Positions 1 to 11,400 of a stretch of DNA of 64,000 nucleotides are shown piece by piece; within the stretch, counting starts at the first letter, position 1, and each line of letters starts with the position of its first letter. The notes below the pieces were generated by a model. The model saw only the letters and a list, made by a program, of their open reading frames with translations. It was not told the DNA's origin and ran no database searches. The translations under genes and the position numbers were made by a program. Source of the DNA: Dipteris shenzhenensis (lineage: Eukaryota; Polypodiophyta; Polypodiopsida; Gleicheniales); the NCBI GenBank assembly GCA_047967505.1, contig CM106539.1. One strand, given 5' to 3'.

Positions 1-418
1 GGATGCATTGCGGTCCTTATTGGATGCACTGATAGGCCCAAATTACCTTGTGGGATGCTAATTTTTTTGGACGGTTTGCACATGGATGCTATTTTATGCT
101 AAGGGACAGCTTTGACACATTGCAGGTGATGCACTGATAGTGCTATGCTCTCTTGGATGAGATATTATTGATGTATATGCCAGTGGATGGTGTTTATGCT
201 TGAGTCATTTGGCACTTATTGGCATTTTCTTTTAGGCCAGATTTGCTCATATGGATGCATAGTATATGCACATGAGTCAGATGCATCTTTTGATGCTTTG
301 AGCTTTGAGTTTTGGTGATATTTCACTCTATTGTGGCATACACATTTGGGTGCACCTGGTATTTGGTGTGATTCTCTCTTGCAGGCACTAGCATTTGGGA
401 TTTTGTTTCATTTGCATC

Positions 419-1200
419 ATGGCATCCTCATCCATGTCTGAAAAGGAGATTTTCAACATTAAAAAGTTTGATGGGACAAACTTTTCTTTGTGGAAAGAAC
501 AAATAAGGGATGTGCTTATTCAAAAGAAGCAGATTAAATCCTTGGCAGGGATTGAAGCTAAGCTTGCAAATATGTCTGAGGATGATTGGAATGAGTTGGA
601 TGCATTAGCAAAGTCTACTATTAGACTTCATCTTGCAGAGTCAGTTTATTTCACAGTAGTAAATGAGCAGACTACGGAAGATTTGTGGAAGAAACTATGT
701 GCCACTTATGAGAAGGAAACTGCCTCTAATAAAGTTTACCTCATGAAGAGGTTGTTTGAGCTGTAGATGAAGGAAGGGGTCTCCATTGCTTCTCACTTGA
801 ATGAATTCAATATTATTTTCAGCCAGCTTCAGGCTCAGAAGATGAATTTTGATGTGGAGACTAAGGCAATATTTCTCTTATGTTCATTGCCATCCTCATG
901 GGATACCTTCCGTACAGCTGTCAGTACGTCTGCACCTGGTGGAGTACTGAAATTTGATGATGTTGTGGGTAGCTTGTTGGCTGAGGAGATTAGACGGAAG
1001 TCTATGGACGGTAATAAGTAGGATGCAGCCTTAAATGTGCAAAGGGGTAGATTACAGTTTAGGGGGAAGTCCCAAGAAAGAGGGAAGTCTCATAGCAAAT
1101 CCAGGGTACGAAACATTGAGTGTTACCACTGTGGCAAGAAGGGCCATATGAAAAAGATTGCTACAAGCTAAAAAGAGAGCAAAAGGATAAGAAAAAGAAT
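419..1200 (+). pseudogene. A1 gag (UBN2-type copia Gag), broken
   Basis: The start ATG is at 419 (MASSSMSEKEIFNIKKFDGT), in the same place as the A2 start at 15827. The N-terminal KFDGTNFSLWKEQIRD block is typical of copia Gag, the structural protein that packages the element RNA. A TAG at 764-766 interrupts the frame where A2 and A3 read CAG, and reading continues in frame after it. A second TAG follows at 1018-1020. The CCHC zinc knuckle (CYHCGKKGHMK, near 1121) is cut by a one-base loss, so its last cysteine is out of frame. Confidence 0.9.
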
Positions 1201-2357
1201 GCAAATTGGGGTGCAAATCAAAAGGAAGAGAGTCCAAGGGAGGACAAAGGAAAAGTGAAGATCGAGGAGATCAATGCAGTCACACATGATAGTGACAATG
1301 ACGTTCTCTTCATGTCTAGTTTATCTATAGAGTTGCTTACCACTTCAGATGATGCATATTCCCAGGATTGGATTTTGGATTCTGGTGCTTCATTCCATGT
1401 TACTCCCCATAGGGAATGGTTCTGCACTTATGACAGTTTGTGTGCATCTTGGAAATGACTATGCATGTGACATAGTGGGAGTAGGTGACAAAGTTTTCTT
1501 TTGCAAATGGGTCTGCATTTGTTTTGAAACATGTGAGACATGTGCCTAAGCTGACCAAGAGTGACCAAGAGTCTTATTTCAGTGGGTCAGCTAGATGATG
1601 CTGGTTTTCACACCACTTTTGGCTTTCAGAGTTGGAAAATTCAGAAGGGCTCTATGCTTTTGGCCAGGGGTGCCAAGTGTGGGACTTTGTATCCCTTACA
1701 TGTATCAGGGGTATTTGATCATGTTGTTGCAATAACCAAGTAGTCAAGCACTTCTTTGTGGCATTGCAGGTTGGGGCACATGAGCCAGAATGGAATGAAA
1801 CTCTTATGCTGTTTGGGTTATGTACTGCATTTGATTTTCTCTGATTTTGAATTTTGTGAGCATTGTCTCTATGGGAAGCAGACTAACTTAGCCCATAAAA
1901 AAGGGGAAAGAAAGAGTTTGAAATGCCTGATTTGGTTTATTCAAACGTATGTGGTCCCATGCCTACACGGTCATTAGGCGGGGCTGAATACTATGTGACA
2001 TTTATTGATGATGCAACTAGGAAAGTGTGGGCTTATGCTATAGCTCAGAAGAGTGAAGTGTTCTAGGTATTTCAGAAATGGCTGGCCTTGGTTGAGAATC
2101 AGTCAGGTAGAATGCTTAAATGCCTACGGATTGACAATGGTGGAGAGTATCTCTCTCATGACTTTCAGCATTTCTATGATACACGTGGGATTTAAAGGGG
2201 CTCACATCCCCTCGTACTCCAGAGCAAAATCCAGTTGCAGAAAAGATGAACCGTACCATTCAAGAAAGGTTGCAATGCATGCTTTCCAATGCAAGTCTTT
2301 CTGGTGGTTTTTGGGTTGAGGCAATGAAGACTACAGTGCATGTGATCAATAGATCAC
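1200..2357 (+). pseudogene. A1 protease and integrase region, broken
   Basis: The protease active-site block LDSGASFHVT is intact around 1375-1404. The following GAG-pre-integrase and integrase core ([16 protein letters not shown] near 1991; DNGGEY near 2140) are readable only by changing frame, and stops and small indels are frequent. A duplicated GACCAAGAGT at 1552-1571 shifts the frame. The integrase stops at a deletion point near 2357, where RT sequence follows directly. Confidence 0.85.
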
Positions 2358-3361
2358 CTAGTGCATCTACACTAAAAGGACTAAGGATAATAGCCTAATA
2401 ATCCTGGCACTATATGTGGATGATATGCTATTGGCTAGCAAGAATACTTATGAGCTAGATGCATTAAAGGCCAAGTTGCATGAGGCCTTTGATATGAAGG
2501 ATTTGGGATTTGCAGGTCATATTCTTGGTATGCGCATCACGCGTGATCGGAGTAGGAAACTCCTTTGGCTTTCACAAAAAGAGTATGTTACAAAACTATT
2601 GCAGTGTTTCAATATGGAGGGCGGGAAGGCAGTGAGTACTCCATTGCCTCCATATGTGAAACTGAGTCACACAGATAGTCCCAAAATCAGATGAGGAAAG
2701 GACCATGATGGCCAAGGTTCCTTATGCATCAGCGGTTGGGAGTCTTATGTATGCTATGATAGCTACTAGACCAGACATTGCATTTGTAGTGGGAGTTGTT
2801 AGCCGATATATGGCTAATCCAAGAAAGAGGCATTGGGAGGCAGTTAAGTGCATCATGAGGTACATGAAGGGTACCAAGGAGATGTGCATCTGCTTTGGTA
2901 AAGGAGACATGCGTGTACTTGGGTACACAGATTCAGACTATGCAAGGCATGTGGATAGTAGGAGATCCATTTTTGGTTATGTGTTCACCTTTGCAGGTGG
3001 TGCAGTGTCATGGATGTCTCGCACACAGAAGTGCATTGCTTTGTTTACCGTAGAGGTTGAGTATGTTGCAGCCATAGAGGGTTGCAAGGAGGCTATATGG
3101 CTTGATCAGCTAGTGGGAGATTTGGGGATTCATACAGGTGTACCGACATTGCATAGTGATTCCATGAGTGCTATTCAGCTAGCACAGAATCCGGTCTTTC
3201 ATGCAAAGACCAAACACATTGAGGTCAAGTACCATTTCATCAGGGAGGTATTTGAGGACAAGCGCATAGAGCTTGTCAAGGTTCATACAGATGATAACCC
3301 TGTAGATATGCTGACGAAGAGTCTACCTAGTCACAGCGGTTTGAGTATTGTCGTGTATTGA
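2358..3361 (+). pseudogene. A1 reverse transcriptase C-terminal half and RNase H
   Basis: The segment starts inside RT, just before the catalytic YVDDML motif (about 2412), because the RT N-terminal half is deleted. RNase H of copia type follows, with the blocks YTDSDYA, GGAVSWMSRTQK, HSDSMSAIQLA and KTKHIEVKYH. One frame break lies near 2690 and another near the C terminus (about 3335), where A2 and A3 end with a different tail. It lies directly upstream of the polypurine tract and the 3' LTR. Confidence 0.9.
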
Positions 3362-3428
3362 TGGGCATTGGATAGTATGCTCACTGCTTGTTCTCCCTTA
3401 AAGGCACATTGTCCTTTAAGTGGGAGGT

Positions 3429-3597
3429 TGTGGGGTTTAAAGGTCACTGTGCCTTTACCTCGGTTATGTACAATACTCAAACACATATATAAATGAATGA
3501 AAAAGAAGATTAGGACGGTTCTGCACCCACCAAAACTTGTGGCTCTCTGTCTCTCTCTCTCCTTCTTCCGTTCTTGCTTCCATTGAGAGCACTCCCA
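3429..3597 (+). repeat. 3' LTR of A1
   Basis: A 169-bp LTR starts TGTGGGG just after the purine tract AAGTGGGAGGT and ends CTCCCA. It carries the TATA-like CATATATAAATG shared by the A2 and A3 LTRs. It lacks one copy of a GT dinucleotide seen in A2 and A3. Confidence 0.9.
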
Positions 3598-3900
3598 GGT
3601 GGGTTAAGCCCAGTTGATCCCACCTCTTACACCTAGGAGGGAGCCACCTCTTACACCAAGGAGGGGGCACTTCTCCCAAAGTAAAAATTTTGAATTTGGA
3701 ATTTAAATTTCCTATCTCTCCCTCCTCCCCCCATCCTCCAAAGTCAAAATTTTGAATTTGAATTCCCTGCTCCTCCCAACCTCCTCCTTGTCTCCCTCCT
3801 CCTTCTCTTTTACATGTCCCATTCCTCCTCCTCCTCCTCCCTCCCCTCTCCTCCCTCCTCCCTCCAGCCCTCCTCCAAACTTGGAGGTGGTGTATTCAAT
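3598..3900. repeat. Flanking repeat with pyrimidine-rich tract, related in inverse to 55061-55260
   Basis: This holds a GTGGGTTAAGCCC segment, two CACCTCTTACACC copies, AAAATTTTGAATTTG duplications and a long CCTCCTCC tract. The reverse complement of 55061-55260 contains the same pieces in the same order. Confidence 0.6.
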
Positions 3901-4069
3901 ACTCTACAAGTCAAAGCAACATTACCTTATATTGCATTAAAAACACATTCAAAATTTAACCATGACTGAATCAAAAATATTGCTTATGACATGGTATCTT
4001 GCAAGGAAGAGAATGTGATAAAATGTACATATTAGTACTATAATCTCTCCATTCAAATACAAAGACTCT
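3901..4069. other. Unassigned sequence
   Basis: AT-rich. I see no coding frame, RNA gene or repeat boundary. Confidence 0.4.
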
Positions 4070-4273
4070 TCATAGCCTGTACCTCCTCTTTGCTACCTCT
4101 AATACATAGAAAAAAGAGGCTTTTGAAATCCCCAAGTAAGATCCTAATACAAATACCATTAAGGCTCTCCTCTCAGGGTAGCCAAGCACAAAGTTTTTTA
4201 CACCATTGCCAATTGGATACAATGCAATAGGGGAAGCCATGTGATGTGGATCACAATGATCAAACGCAAACAT
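4070..4273 (-). pseudogene. Fragment of unrecognised gene family U (C-terminal exon)
   Basis: A minus-strand open stretch ends with LGISKASFFYVLEVAKRR. The last third is alike in bases and residues to the last exon of the degenerate gene at 42092-43532 (FGNSKPNIFNVLDAAKKK). Shared words include TTGGG, ATTCAAA and TTAGA in the same spacing. I do not recognise the product. Upstream exons were not found to the right of it, so it is a fragment or a strongly decayed copy. The two copies suggest a dispersed, possibly element-borne, family. Confidence 0.5.
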
Positions 4274-5300
4274 TATGGAAAGTCAAAACACTAATCAGCA
4301 TCAACAATAAATCCCATCTATAGAGCCAAAACATAATTATGCACAGACTTATGCCTAAGTCATCAAGGTCTTGAATTTGAGTTCACATATAGAACGACAA
4401 GTAGTTCTCCACAAGTGGCTCTTGAGGATGCATTCAAATCTAGGGTGAAGGTGATTACAACAATATGGGTTTGGATGAGTTTCTTGCGACCCTCAAAGCT
4501 TTTTTCACATTCCTTTACTAACATCGCCATTAACTATCTAACTTCTACTCATCCTCTTTTCTTTATTATCTTTTTTTTTCAGTTCTAGCTTAGAAGCCTT
4601 TCCTAGAATCCCCCTTCTATAATCCTCTTCAGCATAGTCCTCATTTTACAAGTTTGTATGGTGTATTATCAAACTCCTCTCGATTTGATGACTCAGACAA
4701 ATAAAGCTCCAGATGGTGCCACAGCCTTATTGGGCTCAAATACTTCCAAGCAAAGCCCTCAATGAAATATAATCCATAAAATGGATTTTAAAAGAACTTC
4801 AATGCAGAGAAGCAAGACAAAATGTCATGCACAAATCTGGACGTTCTAACATGGCATGTCAAAGACATAGTCTGATGAGAATCCATTAGAAGTCCCACTC
4901 AAATCAAATATGGGACTTAAGACGAGCATGAGAATGCACTTTACTTACTCTGATAACACTAACACAACTGAGATCTTACATCAATCCCTACTAACACCTT
5001 CTTCCTAATAACTTACCCCTTAGATTTTTCTTTTCCTTTTTCTTATTCCTTCTTTGAATGGTCACAAGTACTCAACTTGGGTCACTCAAACCCTGAGGTG
5101 CTAGTTCCAGAAGAATCACTCATCCATTCTTCTAGCAATTATTCTATAGAAAGAAGCCACTACATCCCTCTGCTGCTGCAATGGACCAAAAGAAGATTCA
5201 GCCGAGTGCACAAGAAAGACTACTTTGCATGATCTTCATTGACAACACTCCAACAACTATGAATGTTGCACGCGATCCAAAGGACTGGATCAAGGTTAGG
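4274..5300. other. Unassigned intergenic sequence
   Basis: AT-rich with frequent stops in all frames. No gene, RNA or clear repeat is seen, apart from a possible 3' end of a retroelement approaching 5300. Confidence 0.4.
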
Positions 5301-5330
5301 AAGGGGGGCATGTTAACATATTGGTTAACA
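5295..5330 (+). other. Possible polypurine tract and LTR start
   Basis: The purine run GGTTAGGAAGGGGGG stands directly before CATGTTAACATATTGG. An LTR would start TGTTAAC at 5311. The first 20 bases contain an inverted pair TGTTAAC/GTTAACA. No matching second LTR was recognised, so this is a suggestion only. Confidence 0.3.
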
Positions 5331-7199
5331 ATATGCTACCACTGGTTAGTGATGTGATTTGATGGACAATGTCAAGTCCGTAGAGCCAAGATTGTGTCTT
5401 GGAGCTAGATGGACCTAAGAGGTTAATGTAAGCACAATTTATCAACACTTCATAAGGCATTTGAGCCCATCATCAGGGCAAATTTGGACATGAAAAAGGC
5501 CTCATTGGCTAAGGATTCAAACATGATGGTAATTATTACTTTAATCTCTCCGCCAATGGGAAGTTCAAACATTTGAAATTTGGAGGGAAAATGGTCACCA
5601 AGCTCTTCTCCTAATTGGTAGTAGAGAGATGGGTCCACTTCCATTCTAACTCTTTCACAAATGAACTCATCCATGCAATTACATGTTCATGACTTTGAAT
5701 CAACATTGGAGGATGGATGTACATCCTTGGCCATTAGATTGGATAGAGAGGCAAATTATGATATATGCCATGTGGCACCATATAGTATGAATATTTACAT
5801 AAATATTTATTCACATAAATATATATCCAATCTTTCTCTTTAATATTAAAATGTTTATGCATAAGATTTACTTATATCCAACTTTCTTCTTTTTGAATCA
5901 AATACTTATGCAAAAAAATTACATAAATATTCTCCTATGTGTTTATCTCTAATGGGTATGATACTTTGCGAGGGCCTTAGTCTTAACCAATTTAAGGACC
6001 ATGCAAAGTATCAACCATACGTTGCTTGGAAATTTAGGGTCAAAAGACAAGACTGTAGTTTTGAAATCCAAGCACTATCATACAAGGGTGTTGATTTCAA
6101 CTCTCGCATGATACTCACAGGACCAGAAGTCACCTATACATGTGATGTCATGCATCTAAAAATTGCATCCATCATGTCGTCCATACCCTCATCTTGTACA
6201 TCAAGAAAGCCATCCTTAGGCTCCCAAAAAACAATTATTGTGACTTTTTTACTTCCATTTATGGGTATATTATATATTTGCTATGTTCGCCTTATAGAAC
6301 TTAGAGATTGTTACTTTGAAAGAAGTATCAGTAAGTGTGTAATTATTTATGATGATTGCTAATATAGTCTGATGATATAGGGAAGTAATAAAATGAATGT
6401 AATCCTCTAGGAATAGTATCATCTGATGGTGTTAACCGCTGCAACAATGATTAATAGTTCATATGTTGTAATGACAATGTAATGACAAAGCGGAGATGTA
6501 CGAAAGGGTGTGAGGATTAGAATATGCTATCGGCCTTGTAGCCATATGGGCCCAAGTGTTTGTAATATGAGAATGAGAGAGGTATAAGAGAGTATCCCTC
6601 CCTTCAAAAGGTGGAATGTATTTAAGGCCAAAAGTTTGACTTTGGCCTTCATTGTGTACTTGCAACATTGGGAATAGAAGGTCTATCTTTCTCTACATTC
6701 TCTTGTACTTGAGTCTTCTTATTTCCATAGCTAGGTGCCTTGTGATTGCCACTAGTCCCCTTTTGGTGTCATTAATGGAGTATGGTATGGGATTGAAGGG
6801 AGATAGTGTGTGTTTGAAGTAGCAAAAGTAGAAACTATCATTTCTGTCCATAGGGTATTTTGATGCATCTGAGCTTAGGAATAAATCTCTTATCATTTTG
6901 AGTTGCTCGATAGACAAATTGGCATTCACCACAACCATAGCGGTTGATCTTGTGTTCCAAGATTTAATTCTTGTGTCAATTCTTGAACTAAAAGTTTAGT
7001 TCCAAGGCAAGTGATAGTCACTGGCATTTTAGCAATCTCCCTCTCTCTTGAAGATGGAAATTGCTCACAAAGAGATCCTTCTGTTTAGAATTTGCTCATC
7101 TCTTAACTTTTGCTTGATGTCTGTAGAGCTACTTGAAGAATATCTATCTCACCAACAGGTAAGATGTGCAACTCCATTAACCGAGACTCAAAATCCTGC
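5331..7199. other. Unassigned sequence, partly LTR-like (6450-6720)
   Basis: There is no supported gene. The short open frames at 5450-5674, 5937-6362, 6459-6668 and 6693-6938 show no domain. The stretch 6520-6720 reads like the transcribed end of an LTR: a TATTTAAGG box near 6610 is followed by a CTTGCAACATTGGG and CTCTTGTACTTGAG leader. No partner copy was found. Confidence 0.35.
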
Positions 7200-7279
7200 A
7201 AAAATGGATCTTTGACTTCCAAATTCTTAGGTTGACAACAACTCGAGACTTTCCGAGGGTTGGTTGGTATACACACATC

Positions 7280-7660
7280 TTGACCATCTATCTTGATAGC
7301 AATCTCTTTTGTATCCCATTAGCTTCGCACTCTTTAGCCAAGGTCTTCCCCCCAATAAGATTGGATAAGCATGTTGTTCCATAGCAATCACAATCACAAT
7401 GAAACTAACTATATAATAGATGCCACTTATCTAAATGACCACATCTTGTAGCATACCTTTGGGCTCAATTGGTCGTTGATATGCCATGCACACTCAGAAT
7501 GGTGATGGCTTATATGATTTGAACTTCAACCTCCGTGCAATTTCTTTAGAAATTATATTCAATCCTAATCCTCCGTCCACTATTACACCAGGTATAGTTT
7601 GTTTCTAAATATTTATAGTAATCACTAGAACTTCCTAATCAGATATTGGAGTATCAATCA
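7280..7660 (-). pseudogene. G1 aspartic protease (retropepsin-like), decayed
   Basis: Minus-strand reading gives PGVIVDGGLGLNIISKE (about 7600-7550), then MAYQRPIEPKGMLQDVVI, then AYPILLGGKTLAKE (about 7370-7330). This is the usual layout of plant gypsy proteases: a catalytic IVDGG/S block, a flap region with an R.(I/V).P.G word, and a final (P.LLGR.WL)-like block. The last block has changed to LLGGKTL. In-frame stops occur between blocks. Confidence 0.7.
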
Positions 7661-8149
7661 CATGCATAGTGGCTAAGGACTGCACTTCCTTTGGTTGCTC
7701 CGATGACTCCTTGATTTGCTGCATTAATTCGGCAAAGGTTAGACTAACTTGCATGCTCTTGAATGTTTCCCATGCTCAGGCTAGCTCTACACTAGTTTCT
7801 TGTGGAGTGTCTGATTTCGATTCTTTGGACCCAGATTTGGAGGATTCTCCTCCCTCGGTAATAGAGTACTCAGTCTGCTCAAGCATTTCTACTGCTGGAG
7901 CTTTTCCTCTCAATTCCCTTGCAATTTTAGCTGCCAACTCCTTCTATGCCTTCCAATCAATGTCTTTACTTGAAGCATCAGTGTCTTCAGTGGTTGTCAC
8001 TAACCCTCTCGACCAAGTGATTACTTGAGTGTCAACTAAACCTTGCAACTAGGCTACAATTGCTCAGCATTCTAGATCCACCTCTTTCCTTTCCATGTTA
8101 TTATTCAAGAACTTCAAGCGCTCCACCCAGATTGGATAATCAAAATGCA

Positions 8150-9300
8150 AGGATTTTCTCAACAATAGAAAATACTTGATTTTAGATGGATCAATTTTCT
8201 CTTTACCTTTCTTACCTTTTCTTTTTGCTCAGGACATGGTAGTTTGCCATTCAGTGCTCGGTTATCAGTCGCCACTTGGTTTGCTGACACATGGTGATAT
8301 TTACCATTAAACCAGCAAGCTGACTGATCATGGCCAAATTTGGTGTAGGTATTGCAATACTTAGTCTCGCACTCCTCTTCCACATGTCCACCTTTGGAAC
8401 ATCTATTACACCACTTCTGATTATTACCTGCCTTACCTTGAATGCCCAATCTTTTTAAGGCCTTCTTCAGCTCATTTTTCCACTTATCTTTCTTTGTTGG
8501 TGTTTCCTCAATATCACTGTCAACATCTTCTTCTTTACGCACATATTCTCCCTTGTTTTGCTTTAGTTCACTTAGCTTTGTCCTCACATCCTCCTCGTTA
8601 ATCTCTTATTGAAAAAAGGTGCGGAACCTTCATAAGAAAGTTCGGACATGGCATACCAATCAGGAAAATAACCAATCAAAAACTAATTGAACAACCTTTG
8701 AGCATTTTTAATTAAGGGACATGGGAAATAGTCCATATATCCCCGTCATCCATTGTTGCACCATTGATGTGGTAGATGTGCAAAAAACTCTACAAGTGGT
8801 TGTAAGGATCTTCTTCATCCATGCCTTTGAAAATTTGAAACTTTACCTTGATGTTGGAGCTGGACTTAAATTTTTCGCTCCAAAACCTGAGTAGATAGTC
8901 TTCCACTCGAAAAAACCATTTTACTAGCTCCCCACCTATCATGAATGCTATCATGGTTGAGGTTGCTATGGATTCCTCCTGACTCAGTTGGTACTATCTT
9001 CAAGCCTTCAAGGTACATCTTGATGTATTCGTGTTGGTCGAGTAGTATCTCTGTGTGTTGTGAGAGGAACTCGTGCGAACTGCCTTAGTTGCTCCTCATT
9101 CACCTCAAATCTTTGGTGGTGCCTCTCCCCATCAAAAGCATGCCTGTCATCACAATTATGGATCCTTTGTCCATCATCCATGGCCGGTCTTCTCTCTTGA
9201 GTCTTCATACCTTTCTCGACACAATCCTTTTGGAATGATAGCTGAGTATCATCAAAGACGTTCTTTTCACTCTCTAAGTTGGTCTTCTCATTCATTCTAA
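8150..9300 (-). pseudogene. G1 gag with two zinc knuckles
   Basis: The best-preserved part is 8159-8587. It is rich in Lys and Glu, then reads CNRCSKGGHVEEEC and KYCNTYTKFGHDQSAC, two CCHC-like knuckles (the second has the spacing C-X2-Y variant, with its first pair altered). Such knuckles bind the element RNA. Upstream, 9008-9295 is charged and of low complexity and is probably the Gag N-terminal region. The frame is interrupted between these pieces. Confidence 0.75.
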
Positions 9301-9884
9301 TGCTCTACTGAGAGGATGGCCAAACTCTTTGTAGATGAGTGCTCGGATTCCATTTGCCATGATGGACCTTCACGCACCAATCTTCTGGGACACCTCGGCC
9401 CTACACCATCTTTCCAACCTTTTGGCTCTGCATAATAGTCAACTTCCACCCTTGGAGTAGCGTAGTTGAGTCTCTCTTCTCATGCTCGTTGCTCTTGTTG
9501 GATAGTTGCTTCTACCAGCCTCCTTTGGGCATTGAACTTTGGTTCCGAGACTGCTCCACTTCGCATGGTCAGATGTAACCATTGCCTTTGGCTCAGTTAC
9601 TCTTCATGTCTGGTTGCATATCTTCTTCATCTTTCTTAGCATGTGTTAGCCATTGCTTAAGTCAGAAAGTAGTCGAAGAGCAATCTGAGTACTTTTTGTG
9701 TTTCACACACTCATCTGGAGTTACTTGAATAAATGTTATGTAGTAGCCCATGAGTCCCAACAACTATTTCACCTCGTCACGGGCTAATATGAACACTTTT
9801 CTTGTTCTACTCTAACTCTAAGCTTACCAACTCGCTTCTTTAAATATCCTACCCCAATAGCTTGTCAACTCAAAATTCACGTGG

Positions 9885-9908
9885 CCCTTCCCAGCAGGAT
9901 CACCAAAA
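9885..9908 (-). other. Probable primer binding site of G1
   Basis: On the minus strand, TTTTGGTGATCCTGCTGGGA follows directly after a CAACA that would end the 5' LTR at 9909. Position and composition fit a gypsy PBS. The tRNA was not identified. Confidence 0.5.
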
Positions 9909-10616
9909 TGTTGACGATTCTTGTTCTCACCTGGTGAACTCAGAAGTGCTCGATTTATGTTCCAACCCTATGTTGTGCTTGGTGTAGATTCTTGCTCTTG
10001 CAGTCTTAAGGAGAGTGTGCTTGGAGGTGCCAACATATAAAGCAATCAGAGGTCAGGGTTAGCTATTAGAGGAGAACCGTGTGATGATGGGACAAAACTG
10101 AGTTATAAACACACTTAAGCAATGGAGTAAACACAATGGTATTGAATAGAATAGAGAATCACTGCTCATTCACTTCTATTGATCAAACTCTCTTGATACA
10201 ACCAAGCCGCCTTGGCTTGTAGTGAACATTCCCTATCCTAGCAACTCAAGGCAAGGGAAGAGAACTTAGCACACTACTATCTCGTTCAAATTAGGGGAGA
10301 AATGGGGTCTCAAAAGGGCCTCCAATTAGTATTTCCTATTTCCTAATTTCAAGGGATTACAGAGGGATTTGAGGTGTACTAATGAGAGTTCTCCTTTGTG
10401 TGGAGCAATGGTATGTTGAGGTGGAGGGATGGCAGGCATGTAGAGATCCCCGATTGGCTATTCCTCTTACATTGGGGACCACCCACCATCCTCCCCTCGC
10501 TTAACCCATGCTTGACCACCCTCCCATGTGCACCCACCCGAGATCAACCCCAAATCTCATTTAAGTCTTTGTGGGCCCTTGTAGGCAAATTTCTCTTCTC
10601 CTTGGGTGTATCGTAG

Positions 10617-10880
10617 GTCTGCCCCCTCTTTCTCTGCTCCTCTACTCTGGTCCAACTGCCCTCTCCCTCCATTGTGGGACCTTTTGGATGAATTTATTTT
10701 GTCCTCTAGCCTATTGCAAGCTTGCCCCCTTTCTCTACTCCTCTGCTCTGGTCCAACTGCCCTCTCCCTCCATTGTGGAACCTTTTGGACGAATTTATTC
10801 TAGCCTACTACAAGCCTGCCCCCTCTCTCTCTTCTCCTCTGCTCTGGTCCAACTGCTCTCTCCCTCCATTTTTCAAAATT
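10617..10880 (+). repeat. Tandem repeat, about 95-103 bp unit, 2.7 copies
   Basis: Units start near 10617, 10720 and 10814 and share GCCCCCTCT, CTGGTCCAACTGCCCTCTCC and TTTTGGACGAATTTATT words. The pyrimidine-rich open frames across it are by-products of the repeat. Confidence 0.85.
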
Positions 10881-11010
10881 TGGGTTGTAGCACCTCCTAT
10901 AACTGGTCTTCTCTCTCGTGCTCTTCTCATTGTTTCTGTGCCTCCTCTTGCTCTACCTCCGCCTTCTATTTCCTCTCTTGATCTACCCTCTCTTGCTCTA
11001 TGGACTCTTG

Positions 11011-11392
11011 CTTGACCCTCTGCTGTAGGTGCTCTTTCCCTTCTACAGGCGCTTTTCCTTTTGGTACAAGTGCTCTTTGCCCTCCTACAAGTTCTTTTCC
11101 TTCTGCTACAGCAACTCTTTGCCCTCCTACATGTGCTTTTTCCCTCTCATATAGGATACAGTTGCTCTTTCCCCTCCTACAGCTATTTTTTTCCCAATGG
11201 GCTTGACCCTCTGCTGTAGGTGCTCTTTCCCTTCTGCAGGCGCTTTTCCTTTTGGTACAAGTGCTCTTTGCCCTCCTACAAGTTCTTTTCCTTCTGCTAT
11301 AGCAACTCTTTGCCCTCCTACATGTGCTTTTTCCCTCTCATATAGGATACAGTTGCTCTTTCCCCTCCTACAGCTATTTTTTTCCCAATGGG
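11011..11392 (+). repeat. Tandem duplication of a 191-bp unit
   Basis: Copy 1 is at 11011-11201 and copy 2 at 11202-11392. They are nearly identical, both starting CTTGACCCTCTGCTGTAGG and ending CCCAATGGG. Inside each copy the words TGCTCTTT(C/G)CCCT recur at short spacing. The near identity marks a recent duplication. Confidence 0.92.
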
Positions 11393-11400
11393 CATTATCT

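Larger units (their letters stand above)
1..3597 (+). mobile_element. Ty1/copia retrotransposon, family A copy A1 (5' LTR outside window, degenerate)
   Basis: The order leader, gag, CCHC knuckle, protease, integrase, RT, RNase H, 3' LTR is visible on the plus strand, which is the copia order. It is the same family as A2 (14790-22982) and A3 (51001-55060), to which it aligns closely over most of its length. The window starts inside the long untranslated leader, so the 5' LTR is not seen. Several stops, frameshifts and one large deletion at about 2357 make it non-functional. The leader at 1-418 contains many copies of a short GGATGC-type word. Confidence 0.93.
7200..9908 (-). mobile_element. 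Ty3/gypsy-like element G1, gag-protease relic
   Basis: Reading the minus strand from right to left gives a primer-binding-like site (9885-9908), a leader, a gag with two CCHC knuckles (about 9300-8150) and an aspartic protease (about 7660-7280). RT, RNase H and integrase were not found to the left, so the 3' part is lost or too decayed. Many small frame breaks are present. Gene order and protease style match plant Ty3/gypsy elements. Confidence 0.8.

Noticed and set aside
7669-8028. 119-codon plus-strand frame
   Set aside because: It is the antisense shadow of the G1 gag-protease region, which reads on the minus strand.
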